This document shows, piece after piece, positions 25,035 to 32,997 of a stretch of 40,115 nt of DNA. Every line of letters starts with the position of its first letter. Positions within the stretch are counted from its first letter, which is position 1. Below the pieces are notes generated by a model. It saw nothing but the letters and a program-made list of their open reading frames with translations. It was not told the origin of the DNA and did no database searches. The DNA is from CAZUGH01 sp964619785 (GTDB taxonomy: Bacteria > Bacillota > Clostridia > Lachnospirales > Lachnospiraceae): NCBI GenBank assembly GCA_964619785.1, contig CAZUGH010000012.1:1-40115 (forward strand), written 5' to 3'. The position numbers were made by a program, and so were the translations under genes.

Positions 25035-25073
25035 TAAATGATTGCAATTTTAACGAAAAAAGAGGAGCTTAAA

Positions 25074-25877
25074 ATGGGACGACTTATAAAGAACTTTACG
25101 AAGTATCGTTATTTGTTAGGAGAACTTGTTCGTAAGAATATTAAGTTAAAGTATCGCAGATCATATCTGGGTATTTTATGGACAATGATAGAACCGTTAT
25201 TGACGATGATTGTTTTATCTGTAGTATTTGGTGTTTTATTAGGAAGAAAGGGAGCTGATCCAAGAGTACCTTTTGCGGTATATGTACTGACAGGACGTCT
25301 TTTGTATTCCTTTTTCTCGTCAGCAACAAACAGTGCAATGAAGTCAATTCGCTCGAATAGCGGAATGATTAAGAAGGTATATGTACCGAAGTATATGTAT
25401 CCACTATCGGGTATCATATCAAACTTTGTTATTTTCCTGATTTCATTGATTGTGTTAGTAGCAGTTATTTTGTTTTACACAATGACGGGTGCTTATACGG
25501 TGCCGATTTCGATATCGATTTTGGGAGCGATTATACCTTTAATCATACTGTTTTTCTTCTCCACCGGAGTGGGAATGATGTTATCGACGATGGCTGTATT
25601 TTTCCGTGACTTAGAGTATCTGTGGAGTGTATTGTTGATGTTGATTATGTATTGTAGCGCAATTTTCTATTATGCTTCGAATATGAAAGGAACGGCATTA
25701 CAATTGATCAAATTCAATCCATTATTTGGAGTGATTGAGAATTTCAGACGATGTATTTTCAATCAGGGCATGGACTGGTATTTGCTTGGTTATACTTCGG
25801 CAATCAGTGTTGTAGTTATGGTAATTGGTATATTTATGTTCTATAAACAGCAAGACAAGTTTATTCTAAATATTTAG
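25074..25877 (+). CDS. Polysaccharide/teichoic acid ABC transporter permease (TagG/Wzm-like)
   Basis: About 267 residues with six membrane helices. The opening RYLLGELVRKNIKLKYRRSYLGILWTMIEPL is the amphipathic and first-helix signature of ABC-2 exporters for lipid-linked polysaccharides and wall teichoic acid. ATG at 25074 is six bases after AGAGGAG; an in-frame ATG at 25038 overlaps the promoter region and is less likely. With the ATPase gene 24 bp downstream it should export an undecaprenyl-linked glycopolymer across the membrane. Confidence 0.9.
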   Translation: MGRLIKNFTKYRYLLGELVRKNIKLKYRRSYLGILWTMIEPLLTMIVLSVVFGVLLGRKGADPRVPFAVYVLTGRLLYSFFSSATNSAMKSIRSNSGMIKKVYVPKYMYPLSGIISNFVIFLISLIVLVAVILFYTMTGAYTVPISISILGAIIPLIILFFFSTGVGMMLSTMAVFFRDLEYLWSVLLMLIMYCSAIFYYASNMKGTALQLIKFNPLFGVIENFRRCIFNQGMDWYLLGYTSAISVVVMVIGIFMFYKQQDKFILNI

Positions 25878-25901
25878 CATAATCGGAATGGAGATAGAAT
25901 T

Positions 25902-26648
25902 ATGGCAAAGAAACAGATTGCATTAAGTGTAAAAGATGTGAGTATGCGATTTAACCTTAGCTCAGAAAAGGTTGATAATATAAAAGAATACATCATTAAG
26001 ATGATTACGAGACAGTTGATGTATCAGGAATTTTGGGCGCTCAAGCATGTGAGCTTTGATGTGCAAAAGGGTGACCGTGTTGGTATCATGGGTCTTAATG
26101 GTGCAGGTAAGAGTACACTTCTTAAGGTTATTGCTGGTGTATTAAAAGCATCAGAAGGCGTGGTAGAGACAAAAGGTGTTATCGTTCCATTATTGGAATT
26201 AGGTGCTGGATTCGACCCACAATATACGGGTGCTGAGAACATTTTCCTATATGGTGCGGTCCTTGGTTACAGTAAAGAATTCATTCAAGAAAAATATGAT
26301 GAGATTCTTGAATTTTCAGAGCTTGGTAAGTTTATAGATGTGCCAGTAAAGAATTATTCGTCTGGTATGAAAGCAAGACTTGGATTCTCGGTAGCAACGT
26401 TGGTTGAACCTGAGATTTTGATTTTAGATGAGGTTTTATCCGTTGGAGATGCTAAGTTTCGTAAGAAATGTGAGAAGAGAATTCAGAGCATGTTTGATAA
26501 AGGGATTACCGTGCTTTTTGTATCTCATTCCTCACAGCAGGTACTTCGTATGTGCAATAAGGGGATTTTGTTGGAACATGGTGAGTTAGTCGCACAGGGT
26601 GAAGTACAGGATATTGTTGATTTGTACGAGAGAAAAATGAACGAATAG
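25902..26648 (+). CDS. Polysaccharide/teichoic acid ABC transporter ATPase (TagH/Wzt-like)
   Basis: 248 residues. Walker A GLNGAGKST (64-72), signature YSSGMKARL (152-160), Walker B ILILDEVLSVGD (172-183). The insert LELGAGFDPQYTGAENIFLYGAVLG is diagnostic of the Wzt/TagH branch. It ends soon after the nucleotide-binding domain, so it lacks both the carbohydrate-binding C-terminal domain of cap-recognising Wzt proteins and the membrane extension of Bacillus TagH. It pairs with the permease just upstream; tagD follows 11 bp later. Confidence 0.9.
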   Translation: MAKKQIALSVKDVSMRFNLSSEKVDNIKEYIIKMITRQLMYQEFWALKHVSFDVQKGDRVGIMGLNGAGKSTLLKVIAGVLKASEGVVETKGVIVPLLELGAGFDPQYTGAENIFLYGAVLGYSKEFIQEKYDEILEFSELGKFIDVPVKNYSSGMKARLGFSVATLVEPEILILDEVLSVGDAKFRKKCEKRIQSMFDKGITVLFVSHSSQQVLRMCNKGILLEHGELVAQGEVQDIVDLYERKMNE

Positions 26649-26659
26649 GAGAGAATACA

Positions 26660-27055
26660 ATGAAGAAAGTTATTACCTATGGAACCTTTGATTTATTACA
26701 TGTTGGACATATTAATCTGCTTCGCCGTGCGAAAGCATTGGGAGATTATCTGATTGTTGTTGTGTCAAGTGATGAGTTTAATGCGGGTAAAGGCAAGAAA
26801 GCATATCACTCATATGAAAGCCGTAAGCAGATTCTTGAGGCAATCAAGTACGTAGATGAGGTTCTTCCAGAGTATACCTGGGAACAGAAGATTGATGATG
26901 TAGTGAATAATGATGTAGATGTATTTGTAATGGGTGATGATTGGGAAGGCAAGTTTGACTTCTTGAAAGATTATTGTGAGGTTGTTTATCTACCTCGAAC
27001 AGAGGGCATCTCGACAACAATGATTAAAGAAGACTTAAACATGAAAGAAAAATAG
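26660..27055 (+). CDS. tagD: Glycerol-3-phosphate cytidylyltransferase
   Basis: 131 residues, full length for TagD/TarD. Makes CDP-glycerol from CTP and sn-glycerol-3-phosphate. The nucleotidyltransferase motif is GTFDLLHVGHINLL with HVGH at 14-17, and RTEGISTT near the C-terminus completes the CTP site. Its product is the donor for the three CDP-glycerol transferase-like proteins in the window, which strongly suggests a polymer containing glycerol phosphate. Confidence 0.95.
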   Translation: MKKVITYGTFDLLHVGHINLLRRAKALGDYLIVVVSSDEFNAGKGKKAYHSYESRKQILEAIKYVDEVLPEYTWEQKIDDVVNNDVDVFVMGDDWEGKFDFLKDYCEVVYLPRTEGISTTMIKEDLNMKEK

Positions 27056-27066
27056 GAAAATCCCGT

Positions 27067-27092
27067 CACTACCTGGTCTTGATCAGGTAGTG
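27067..27092 (+). terminator. Hairpin between tagD and glycerophosphotransferase
   Basis: Perfect 9-bp stem CACTACCTG (27067-27075) with CAGGTAGTG (27084-27092), 8-base loop. No T run follows (TCTGTTGATTT), so partial termination or mRNA processing is more likely than full termination; the downstream genes have no obvious promoter of their own. Confidence 0.45.
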
Positions 27093-27115
27093 TCTGTTGA
27101 TTTATGGAGGATAGT

Positions 27116-28231
27116 GTGGTGAAAACGATTGGATATTGGCTATATGCCCTGTTTTTCCATCTATTTCGAATATGTCCAGTGAATGGACATAAGGTGTTTC
27201 TTGTGGCAACACATGATTGTTCCCCTGAGGGCAATATCGGAATTGTTGTGAATCAGTGGAAGGAGAGAGATTCCGCTTATCGTTTTGTCTATATGACGAG
27301 ATGGGATGGGATTCGACATCCGTGGCATTTTTTTATTACATTATCCTATCATATGGCAACCGCTTCATATATTTTAGAGGATAATATTTTCTTACCGATG
27401 GCATATCTACATTTTTCTAAGAAAACGAAGATTGTACAGTTGTGGCATGGGACAGGGACAATTAAGAAACTCGGACAGAGTGTAAATGAAGGAAAATTAG
27501 CACGCTTAGAGTACCAAGCAAACCAAAGAATGACATATCTAATTGTGAATTCAGAGTACATGAAGAAAATCTATCAACAGGCATTTGCTGTGGACGAAGA
27601 GAAGATTCAGGTACTAGGTATGCCGAGAACAGATCTTATGCTTGATGTAAAATATCAAGAGAAGAGTTGTAAAAGCTTCTATCAAGAATATCCCAAATTG
27701 AAGGACAAGAGACTAGTTCTTTATGCTCCAACATTTCGAGATCAGGAAGTGGGACACCCATCCTTACATCTTGATTTAAAGAAAATGGCGGAGTGCATGC
27801 CAGATGACACCGCTTTGTTATTGCGTTTGCATCCACATGTGGCAGAGAGTTTTGCAAGAGATGATTGGGATGATTATGATGGCAAGATATATAACATGTC
27901 AGAATATCCGCAGGTATCGACCCTGTTATTTGTTGCAGAGCAGTTGATTACAGATTATTCATCGATTGTTTTTGAGTATTGTGTTTTAGAGCGTCCAATG
28001 TTATTTTATGCTTATGATTTGGCAGATTTTCGTGAAGATGGAAGAAGCTTTTATGAGAATTATGAAGAGTATGTTCCAGGACCTGTGTGTGAAACGGAAG
28101 ATGAACTATATCAGAATCTGTTTGAACAATACGCAAAAAGAAGGGAACAGGCAAAAGCATTTAAGCTTACAAGTTATACATGGCTAGACGGCGAGGCAAC
28201 GAAACGATTGCTAGACCTACTATTATTGTGA
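27116..28231 (+). CDS. CDP-glycerol glycerophosphotransferase family protein (TagB/TagF-like)
   Basis: About 371 residues, GT-B-like. Key motifs: LWHGTGTIKKLG with H111, LYAPTFRDQE, and TDYSSIVFEY (279-288), the CDP-glycerol binding block. Known relatives add glycerol phosphate from CDP-glycerol to a lipid-linked primer (TagB) or extend the chain (TagF). This one is short with a hydrophobic N-terminus (YWLYALFFHLF), as in TagB primases. I choose the GTG at 27116, five bases after GGAGG (27106-27110); the ATG at 27104 overlaps that ribosome site. Primase versus polymerase cannot be told from the sequence. Confidence 0.85.
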   Translation: MVKTIGYWLYALFFHLFRICPVNGHKVFLVATHDCSPEGNIGIVVNQWKERDSAYRFVYMTRWDGIRHPWHFFITLSYHMATASYILEDNIFLPMAYLHFSKKTKIVQLWHGTGTIKKLGQSVNEGKLARLEYQANQRMTYLIVNSEYMKKIYQQAFAVDEEKIQVLGMPRTDLMLDVKYQEKSCKSFYQEYPKLKDKRLVLYAPTFRDQEVGHPSLHLDLKKMAECMPDDTALLLRLHPHVAESFARDDWDDYDGKIYNMSEYPQVSTLLFVAEQLITDYSSIVFEYCVLERPMLFYAYDLADFREDGRSFYENYEEYVPGPVCETEDELYQNLFEQYAKRREQAKAFKLTSYTWLDGEATKRLLDLLLL

Positions 28232-28241
28232 AAGAATAGGA

Positions 28242-29564
28242 ATGAAGATTGTGAAGACACTATTTGGAAGAAAAATAAGCATTGTTTTTTTGGCGATACA
28301 GTTACTTGCCTCGATTGGCGTGGTAGGTATGATAATTTATGTGAATGTTTTACCAGTTAAGTACTTATTGGCACTGATTGCAATGGTATTGTTTTTTATG
28401 GCTTATGGCTTTTTCAGCCAGATGAGTTCGATGATGCATATTGTTGGTAGAGTGATGATTGGTATATTTTGCGTGCTATACGCAGGGGTTGGCTATTATG
28501 CATTTAATACATATGATGCAATCTCCCATATTTCGAGTGACCAGGTGAAGTTGGATCAGGTGTCATATCTGGCATTGAAAAGTGATCCGGCAAAAAGCTT
28601 GCAAGACGCTACTGGACATACCTTTGGTGTGCTAGAGAGTATTGACAGAGAAACGACTGATCAAGCAATTGCCAATGCAAAACAGGTGATGGGACAAGAT
28701 ATTCCGATGACTCAATATCAGGATATGGATTCCATGATCGAGGCTCTTTATTCNNNNNNNNNNNNNNNNNNNNNNNNNNNNNNNNNNNNNNNNNNNNNNN
28801 NNNNNNNNNNNNNNNNNNNNNNNNNNNNNNNNNNNNNNNNNNNNNNNNNNNNNAGTGATGTGAATATTGTTGCTACTGTTAACCCTGTGACAAAACAGAT
28901 TTTTCTAACATCGGCACCACGTGACTTCTATATTCCGATGGCAAATTCAAACGGAGTACCAGACAAACTAACGCATGCGGGTGAGTTTGGTGTAGATAAC
29001 TCGAGAAAAACACTTGAGATGTTATATGACATTGATATTGATTATTATGTCCGAGTGAATTTTACAAGTTTGAAGAAGATTGTCAATACACTTGGCGGTG
29101 TGAATGTGTATTCTGATTATACGTTTACCTCTGATTGGGGTCCAAGTTTCAAAAAGGGCTATAACAAGGTAAATGGTAAGCAGGCGTTGGCTTTTTGTCG
29201 TGAAAGACATCATTTTGCAACAGGAGATCGTCAGCGTGTGAAGAACCATCAACATATGTTTGAAGCGATATTAACCAAGGTTATGTCACCATCAGTTCTT
29301 CCTAATTACACAGATTTGTTATCTGTATTTTCTAAGATGGTTCAGACGAATATGTCTACAGATAAAATTACTTCTCTAGCGAAGATGCAGTTAAACGACA
29401 TGTCTAAGTGGAAGATTTCCTCTTATAGCGTAAATGGTACAGGGGCAAGAAAGACGACTTATACGTATCGTTCAAGAGCATTGTATGTTATGATTCCAGA
29501 TGAGAAGACAGTTGAGAAGGCGAAAACAAAGATTGCCAAAGTATATAATGCTACGGCAGAGTAA
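28242..29564 (+). CDS. LytR-CpsA-Psr (LCP) family ligase, interrupted by an assembly gap
   Basis: LCP proteins move undecaprenyl-linked glycopolymers onto peptidoglycan outside the membrane. The N-terminus has three hydrophobic segments (residues about 8-85), then an accessory region. After the gap come SDVNIVATVNP, FLTSAPRDFYI, YDIDIDYYVRVNFTSLKKIVNTLGGV and GKQALAFCRERHHFATGDRQR, all core LCP motifs with the arginines that bind the polyprenyl pyrophosphate. The N run (28754-28853) removes the expected beta strand and the segment just before the SRSD motif. The family normally needs more residues there than the 34 that 100 N would encode, so the real gap is probably longer. The stop directly abuts the next gene. 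Confidence 0.88.
   Translation: MKIVKTLFGRKISIVFLAIQLLASIGVVGMIIYVNVLPVKYLLALIAMVLFFMAYGFFSQMSSMMHIVGRVMIGIFCVLYAGVGYYAFNTYDAISHISSDQVKLDQVSYLALKSDPAKSLQDATGHTFGVLESIDRETTDQAIANAKQVMGQDIPMTQYQDMDSMIEALYXXXXXXXXXXXXXXXXXXXXXXXXXXXXXXXXXXSDVNIVATVNPVTKQIFLTSAPRDFYIPMANSNGVPDKLTHAGEFGVDNSRKTLEMLYDIDIDYYVRVNFTSLKKIVNTLGGVNVYSDYTFTSDWGPSFKKGYNKVNGKQALAFCRERHHFATGDRQRVKNHQHMFEAILTKVMSPSVLPNYTDLLSVFSKMVQTNMSTDKITSLAKMQLNDMSKWKISSYSVNGTGARKTTYTYRSRALYVMIPDEKTVEKAKTKIAKVYNATAE
28754..28853. other. Assembly gap of exactly 100 N
   Basis: One hundred undetermined bases inside the LCP gene, the usual placeholder for a scaffold join of unknown size. Coding frames on both sides belong to one LCP protein, so the join order is right, but the true length is unknown. 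Confidence 0.98.
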
Positions 29565-29576
29565 ATGGAGATTAAT

Positions 29577-30779
29577 ATGAAGATTTCATTTTCCCCTCCT
29601 GATATTGGTCAGGAGGAAATAAACGAGGTTATACAGACGTTACAGTCTGGTTGGATTACAACAGGACCTAGAACAAAAGCTTTTGAACAGGAGATTGCAT
29701 CGTGGTGTCGCACGAGTAAGGCGGTTTGTCTTAATTCAGCGACGGCTTGTATGGAGATGACATTGCGATTGTTTGGTATTGGACCAGGCGATGAAGTGAT
29801 TGTAACGGCATATACATACACAGCGAGTGCCAGCGTGATTTGTCATGTGGGAGCTACACCTGTTATTGTGGATACACAGAAGGATTCCTTTGAGATGGAT
29901 TATGTTGCTATGGCAGAGAAAATCACAGAGAAAACGAAGGCAATCATTCCTGTTGATTTTGCAGGTGTTATGTGTGACTATGATACAATTTTTAAGCTTG
30001 TTAGTGAGAAAAAGAATTGCTTTATCCCGAAGGGAAGATATCAAGAAGCGCTAGGACGTGTTCTTGTGCTTGCGGATGCTGCACATGCTTTTGGTGCTGT
30101 TAGACATGGTAAACATAGTGGAGAAGTGGCGGATTTCACTAGCTTTTCTTTCCATGCGGTCAAGAACTTGATTACAGCAGAAGGTGGCGCAGTAACATGG
30201 AGAACATTGAAAGGGATTTCAGATGAAGAGATATATAAGGAGTTTATGCTTTTGACTCTTCATGGACAGTCAAAAGATGCATTAGCTAAGACAAAGTTAG
30301 GTGCATGGGAATATGATATTATGAGCCCTGCCTATAAATGTAATATGACAGACATCATGGCAGCGATTGGCCTTGTACAGATGAAGCGATACCCACAGAT
30401 GTTACAGCGTAGAAGAGAGATTGTAGACCGTTATAACGAGGCATTTGATCATGAAAATGTAACTCCATTAGTACATTATGGTGATGACTTTGCATCGAGT
30501 GGACATCTCTATATTCTTCGTTTGAATGATTATTCTGTAAAACAGCGTAATCTTGTGATTGAGAAGATGGCAGAGGCAGGCATCGCAACGAATGTACACT
30601 ACAAGCCTTTACCGATGTTGACGGCATACAAGAATCTGGGATTTGACATAGAAGATTATAAGAATGCATATCATATGTATGAGAACGAGATTACGATTCC
30701 ACTTCACACATGTTTAACAGATGAAGAAATCGTATACATTACATCGACATTAAAAGGAGTTCTTCATGAAATCGTTTGA
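29577..30779 (+). CDS. DegT/DnrJ/EryC1/StrS-family sugar aminotransferase
   Basis: About 400 residues; PLP-dependent transaminase of nucleotide-linked keto-sugars. Opening FSPPDIGQEEINEVIQTLQSGWITTGPRTKAFE is characteristic; LADAAHAFGA holds the PLP-pairing Asp, and SFHAVKNLITAEGG holds the internal-aldimine lysine. I prefer the ATG at 29577, six bases after GGAG; the ATG at 29565 touches the preceding stop and lacks a ribosome site. No sugar dehydratase or reductase lies in the window, so the keto-sugar must come from elsewhere. With the sugar transferase overlapping its 3' end by 14 bp, it likely supplies an amino-sugar for the first unit of the polymer. Confidence 0.9.
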   Translation: MKISFSPPDIGQEEINEVIQTLQSGWITTGPRTKAFEQEIASWCRTSKAVCLNSATACMEMTLRLFGIGPGDEVIVTAYTYTASASVICHVGATPVIVDTQKDSFEMDYVAMAEKITEKTKAIIPVDFAGVMCDYDTIFKLVSEKKNCFIPKGRYQEALGRVLVLADAAHAFGAVRHGKHSGEVADFTSFSFHAVKNLITAEGGAVTWRTLKGISDEEIYKEFMLLTLHGQSKDALAKTKLGAWEYDIMSPAYKCNMTDIMAAIGLVQMKRYPQMLQRRREIVDRYNEAFDHENVTPLVHYGDDFASSGHLYILRLNDYSVKQRNLVIEKMAEAGIATNVHYKPLPMLTAYKNLGFDIEDYKNAYHMYENEITIPLHTCLTDEEIVYITSTLKGVLHEIV

Positions 30780-31452
30780 GCAATTGCCTGAGAATATGCA
30801 GACAGAAGTGATACGTGAATATTACGATGCGTTACAGAAACATCGAAAGGGATTGTTTATGAAGCGTTTTATGGACGTTGTTGTCTCATTGATTTTATTT
30901 ATCATATTGTTACCCATTAATCTGATTTTGGCATTACTTGTTGGACTGTCATCCCCAGGCGGAGTTTTTTTCTGTCAGACAAGGGTGACAACATATGGAC
31001 GACGATTTCGCATTTACAAATTCCGAACTATGGTAGCAGATGCACAGAGTAAGGGAACACAGGTTACGACAAGTGGTGATGTGCGCGTGACAAAGGTTGG
31101 CAGATTCCTTCGCAAGGTTCGACTAGATGAACTTCCACAACTTATCAATATTATAAAAGGTGATATGAGCTTGGTTGGGACACGTCCGGAAGTTGTTCGT
31201 TATGTGGAACAATACACAGGGGAAATGTGGGCGACATTATTATTACCTGCTGGTGTAACCTCAGAGGCCAGTATTGCTTACAAGGATGAAGAAAAGATAC
31301 TAACTGCAGTAGAACCTAAGCAAGTGGATGACACTTACATTCATCAGGTTCTGCCAGAAAAGATGAAATATAATCTGAAATATGTGAAGGAATACTCATT
31401 TTTTAAGGATATCTGTCTCTTATTTCAAACGGTGATAGCTGTATTGCATTAG
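30766..31452 (+). CDS. Undecaprenyl-phosphate sugar-1-phosphate transferase (initiating)
   Basis: 228 residues; bacterial sugar transferase (PglC/WcaJ C-terminal type) that loads the first sugar phosphate on undecaprenyl phosphate. One N-terminal hydrophobic segment (about 26-50, VVVSLILFIILLPINLILAL), then the catalytic domain with FRIYKFRTMVADAQ, LRKVRLDELPQLINIIKGDMSLVGTRPE and YTGEMWATLLLPAGVTS. It lacks the N-terminal multi-helix domain of WbaP/WcaJ, so it is a minimal enzyme. It starts after AAAGGAG inside the end of the aminotransferase gene, suggesting that the aminated sugar is its substrate; such enzymes often use UDP-diNAcBac or similar. Confidence 0.92.
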   Translation: MKSFEQLPENMQTEVIREYYDALQKHRKGLFMKRFMDVVVSLILFIILLPINLILALLVGLSSPGGVFFCQTRVTTYGRRFRIYKFRTMVADAQSKGTQVTTSGDVRVTKVGRFLRKVRLDELPQLINIIKGDMSLVGTRPEVVRYVEQYTGEMWATLLLPAGVTSEASIAYKDEEKILTAVEPKQVDDTYIHQVLPEKMKYNLKYVKEYSFFKDICLLFQTVIAVLH

Positions 31453-31471
31453 CTACAGAAACGAGGGGTTT

Positions 31472-32986
31472 ATGATTAACAAGATGCAGGACTTGTATAT
31501 CTCACTATTCGCACCATTTATTCGACTTTCCAACCGAATCAGTGATAAGGTCCGTTATGCCGGTTTGACGGCATGCTTTATCATCAACATCATTATGTTT
31601 TGCATTGTGCAATTAGTTCTCAAGAAGGAAAACTATTTTTATAATTCCTTCTGTGGGATTTTTTTGTTGATGGTAATTATCTTTTTGTTGCTGGACAAGC
31701 CACTAAAGAGAATACCTTGGCATCGTGGTATGTTCGTTATTTGGATGTTGCTTAGCATTACGATGACAATATCTGATTTGTTTGTATTAAAGCAGACATG
31801 CGGACTAGGAATTATTCTTGGTTTCTTATTTACTGGGCTTTTCTTCGCATGGCAAAATCATAGTAGACGCGATTTGTTATGGAAGAGTTTTCGAGATTCT
31901 CTACAGATAACCTTTTTATTTATGGCAGTTGCATCCTTTTTGTTTCGACCATATTTTGAGGGCGGTAGATATGCAGGAATTTTCACAAACCCGAACACAT
32001 TTGGTCTATACCTAGTCGTGATTTTTTGTATCTATCTATCACAGATGGATTGGCTGATTGAGACGAATAGACCAATTGTTAAGCAGATATGGTGTTACAT
32101 ACAGATGGCACTCGTCCTGTTCTTCATATCGGTGTCACAAGCTAGGACGGCGATGATTGCTGCCTTTGCTATGTTTGTTCTGTGGATTGTTTGTCGTATC
32201 TATATTGATCATAAGCGACATTGCTATCGGCCATTTATTCGTGCAATTCTCTTAATGGTTGTATTTACGACTATTTTGTATCCGGTCTATTTTGGAGGCT
32301 TAAATCATATTTCAAATTGGGTAGGGCATCCGATCGTTTATCATGACGATAAGTTATACATGCAATCGGGAGCCAAGATTGAGGATGTTGGAGATGTGCT
32401 TCTGAAGGAAGAGGCAAAACGAAAAGCCGAAGAAGAAGCAAAAAAACAACAAAATACACCTGCTCAGACTGTACCGACAGATGATAAAACTGCAACACAG
32501 CAGGGCAATAAAATATCAGAGAATAATGTTTTCATTCGATTTCTTGAGACTGTGAAGGCAAGCTTTACAGGAGAAGGGAAAGAAGACCCGTTAGCGGGCT
32601 TAAATCGTCTGTCGAGTGGACGCATCACGATTTACCGTGCTTATATGAAGTGCTTGAATTTACTTGGTCACCGGATGGTATCGAAGAAGATAAATGGTCA
32701 TGTAGTGGCGCATGCGCATAATAATTGGCTGCAATTTGGATATACCTATGGCATTCCAGCGATGATTTTGTATACGATATTAACGATTATGGCATTTGTC
32801 TATGGCATTCGTTTTTACCTACATGGACACAAGAAGTATGCATCGTTTTGCTTTTTGCCATGTGGAATTATTGTTGGATTCTTAGCGGCAACGATGACGG
32901 AGTGCTTATTTCAACCATTTGAGATATATCCAGCCTTTGCATTTTGGCTGGCATTTTGCGATATTTTCATCAAAGAAGAAAAATAG
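31472..32986 (+). CDS. O-antigen ligase/polymerase-like (Wzy/WaaL) membrane protein
   Basis: 504 residues with about 10-12 membrane helices. The late motif AHAHNNWLQFGYTYGIPAM (about 412-430) is the conserved periplasmic-loop end and following helix of O-antigen ligase/polymerase proteins, and GRYAGIFTNPNTFGLYL mid-protein is also typical. The large extracytoplasmic loop carries a low-complexity insert rich in Lys, Glu, Ala, Gln and Thr (about residues 308-350), probably a flexible or helical linker. It would polymerise or transfer undecaprenyl-linked glycan outside the membrane. No Wzx flippase is in the window, which is unusual for a Wzy pathway. Confidence 0.85.
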   Translation: MINKMQDLYISLFAPFIRLSNRISDKVRYAGLTACFIINIIMFCIVQLVLKKENYFYNSFCGIFLLMVIIFLLLDKPLKRIPWHRGMFVIWMLLSITMTISDLFVLKQTCGLGIILGFLFTGLFFAWQNHSRRDLLWKSFRDSLQITFLFMAVASFLFRPYFEGGRYAGIFTNPNTFGLYLVVIFCIYLSQMDWLIETNRPIVKQIWCYIQMALVLFFISVSQARTAMIAAFAMFVLWIVCRIYIDHKRHCYRPFIRAILLMVVFTTILYPVYFGGLNHISNWVGHPIVYHDDKLYMQSGAKIEDVGDVLLKEEAKRKAEEEAKKQQNTPAQTVPTDDKTATQQGNKISENNVFIRFLETVKASFTGEGKEDPLAGLNRLSSGRITIYRAYMKCLNLLGHRMVSKKINGHVVAHAHNNWLQFGYTYGIPAMILYTILTIMAFVYGIRFYLHGHKKYASFCFLPCGIIVGFLAATMTECLFQPFEIYPAFAFWLAFCDIFIKEEK

Positions 32987-32997
32987 AGGCGGAGATT

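Noticed and set aside
29736..30044. Cysteine/histidine-rich minus-strand frame within the aminotransferase gene
   Set aside because: It is the antisense shadow of the well-conserved DegT-family protein; no ribosome site or family resemblance.
32395..32520. Low-complexity Lys/Glu/Ala stretch in the Wzy-like gene as a frameshift or foreign insertion
   Set aside because: The frame stays open and the conserved ligase motifs resume downstream; such loops are common in this family.
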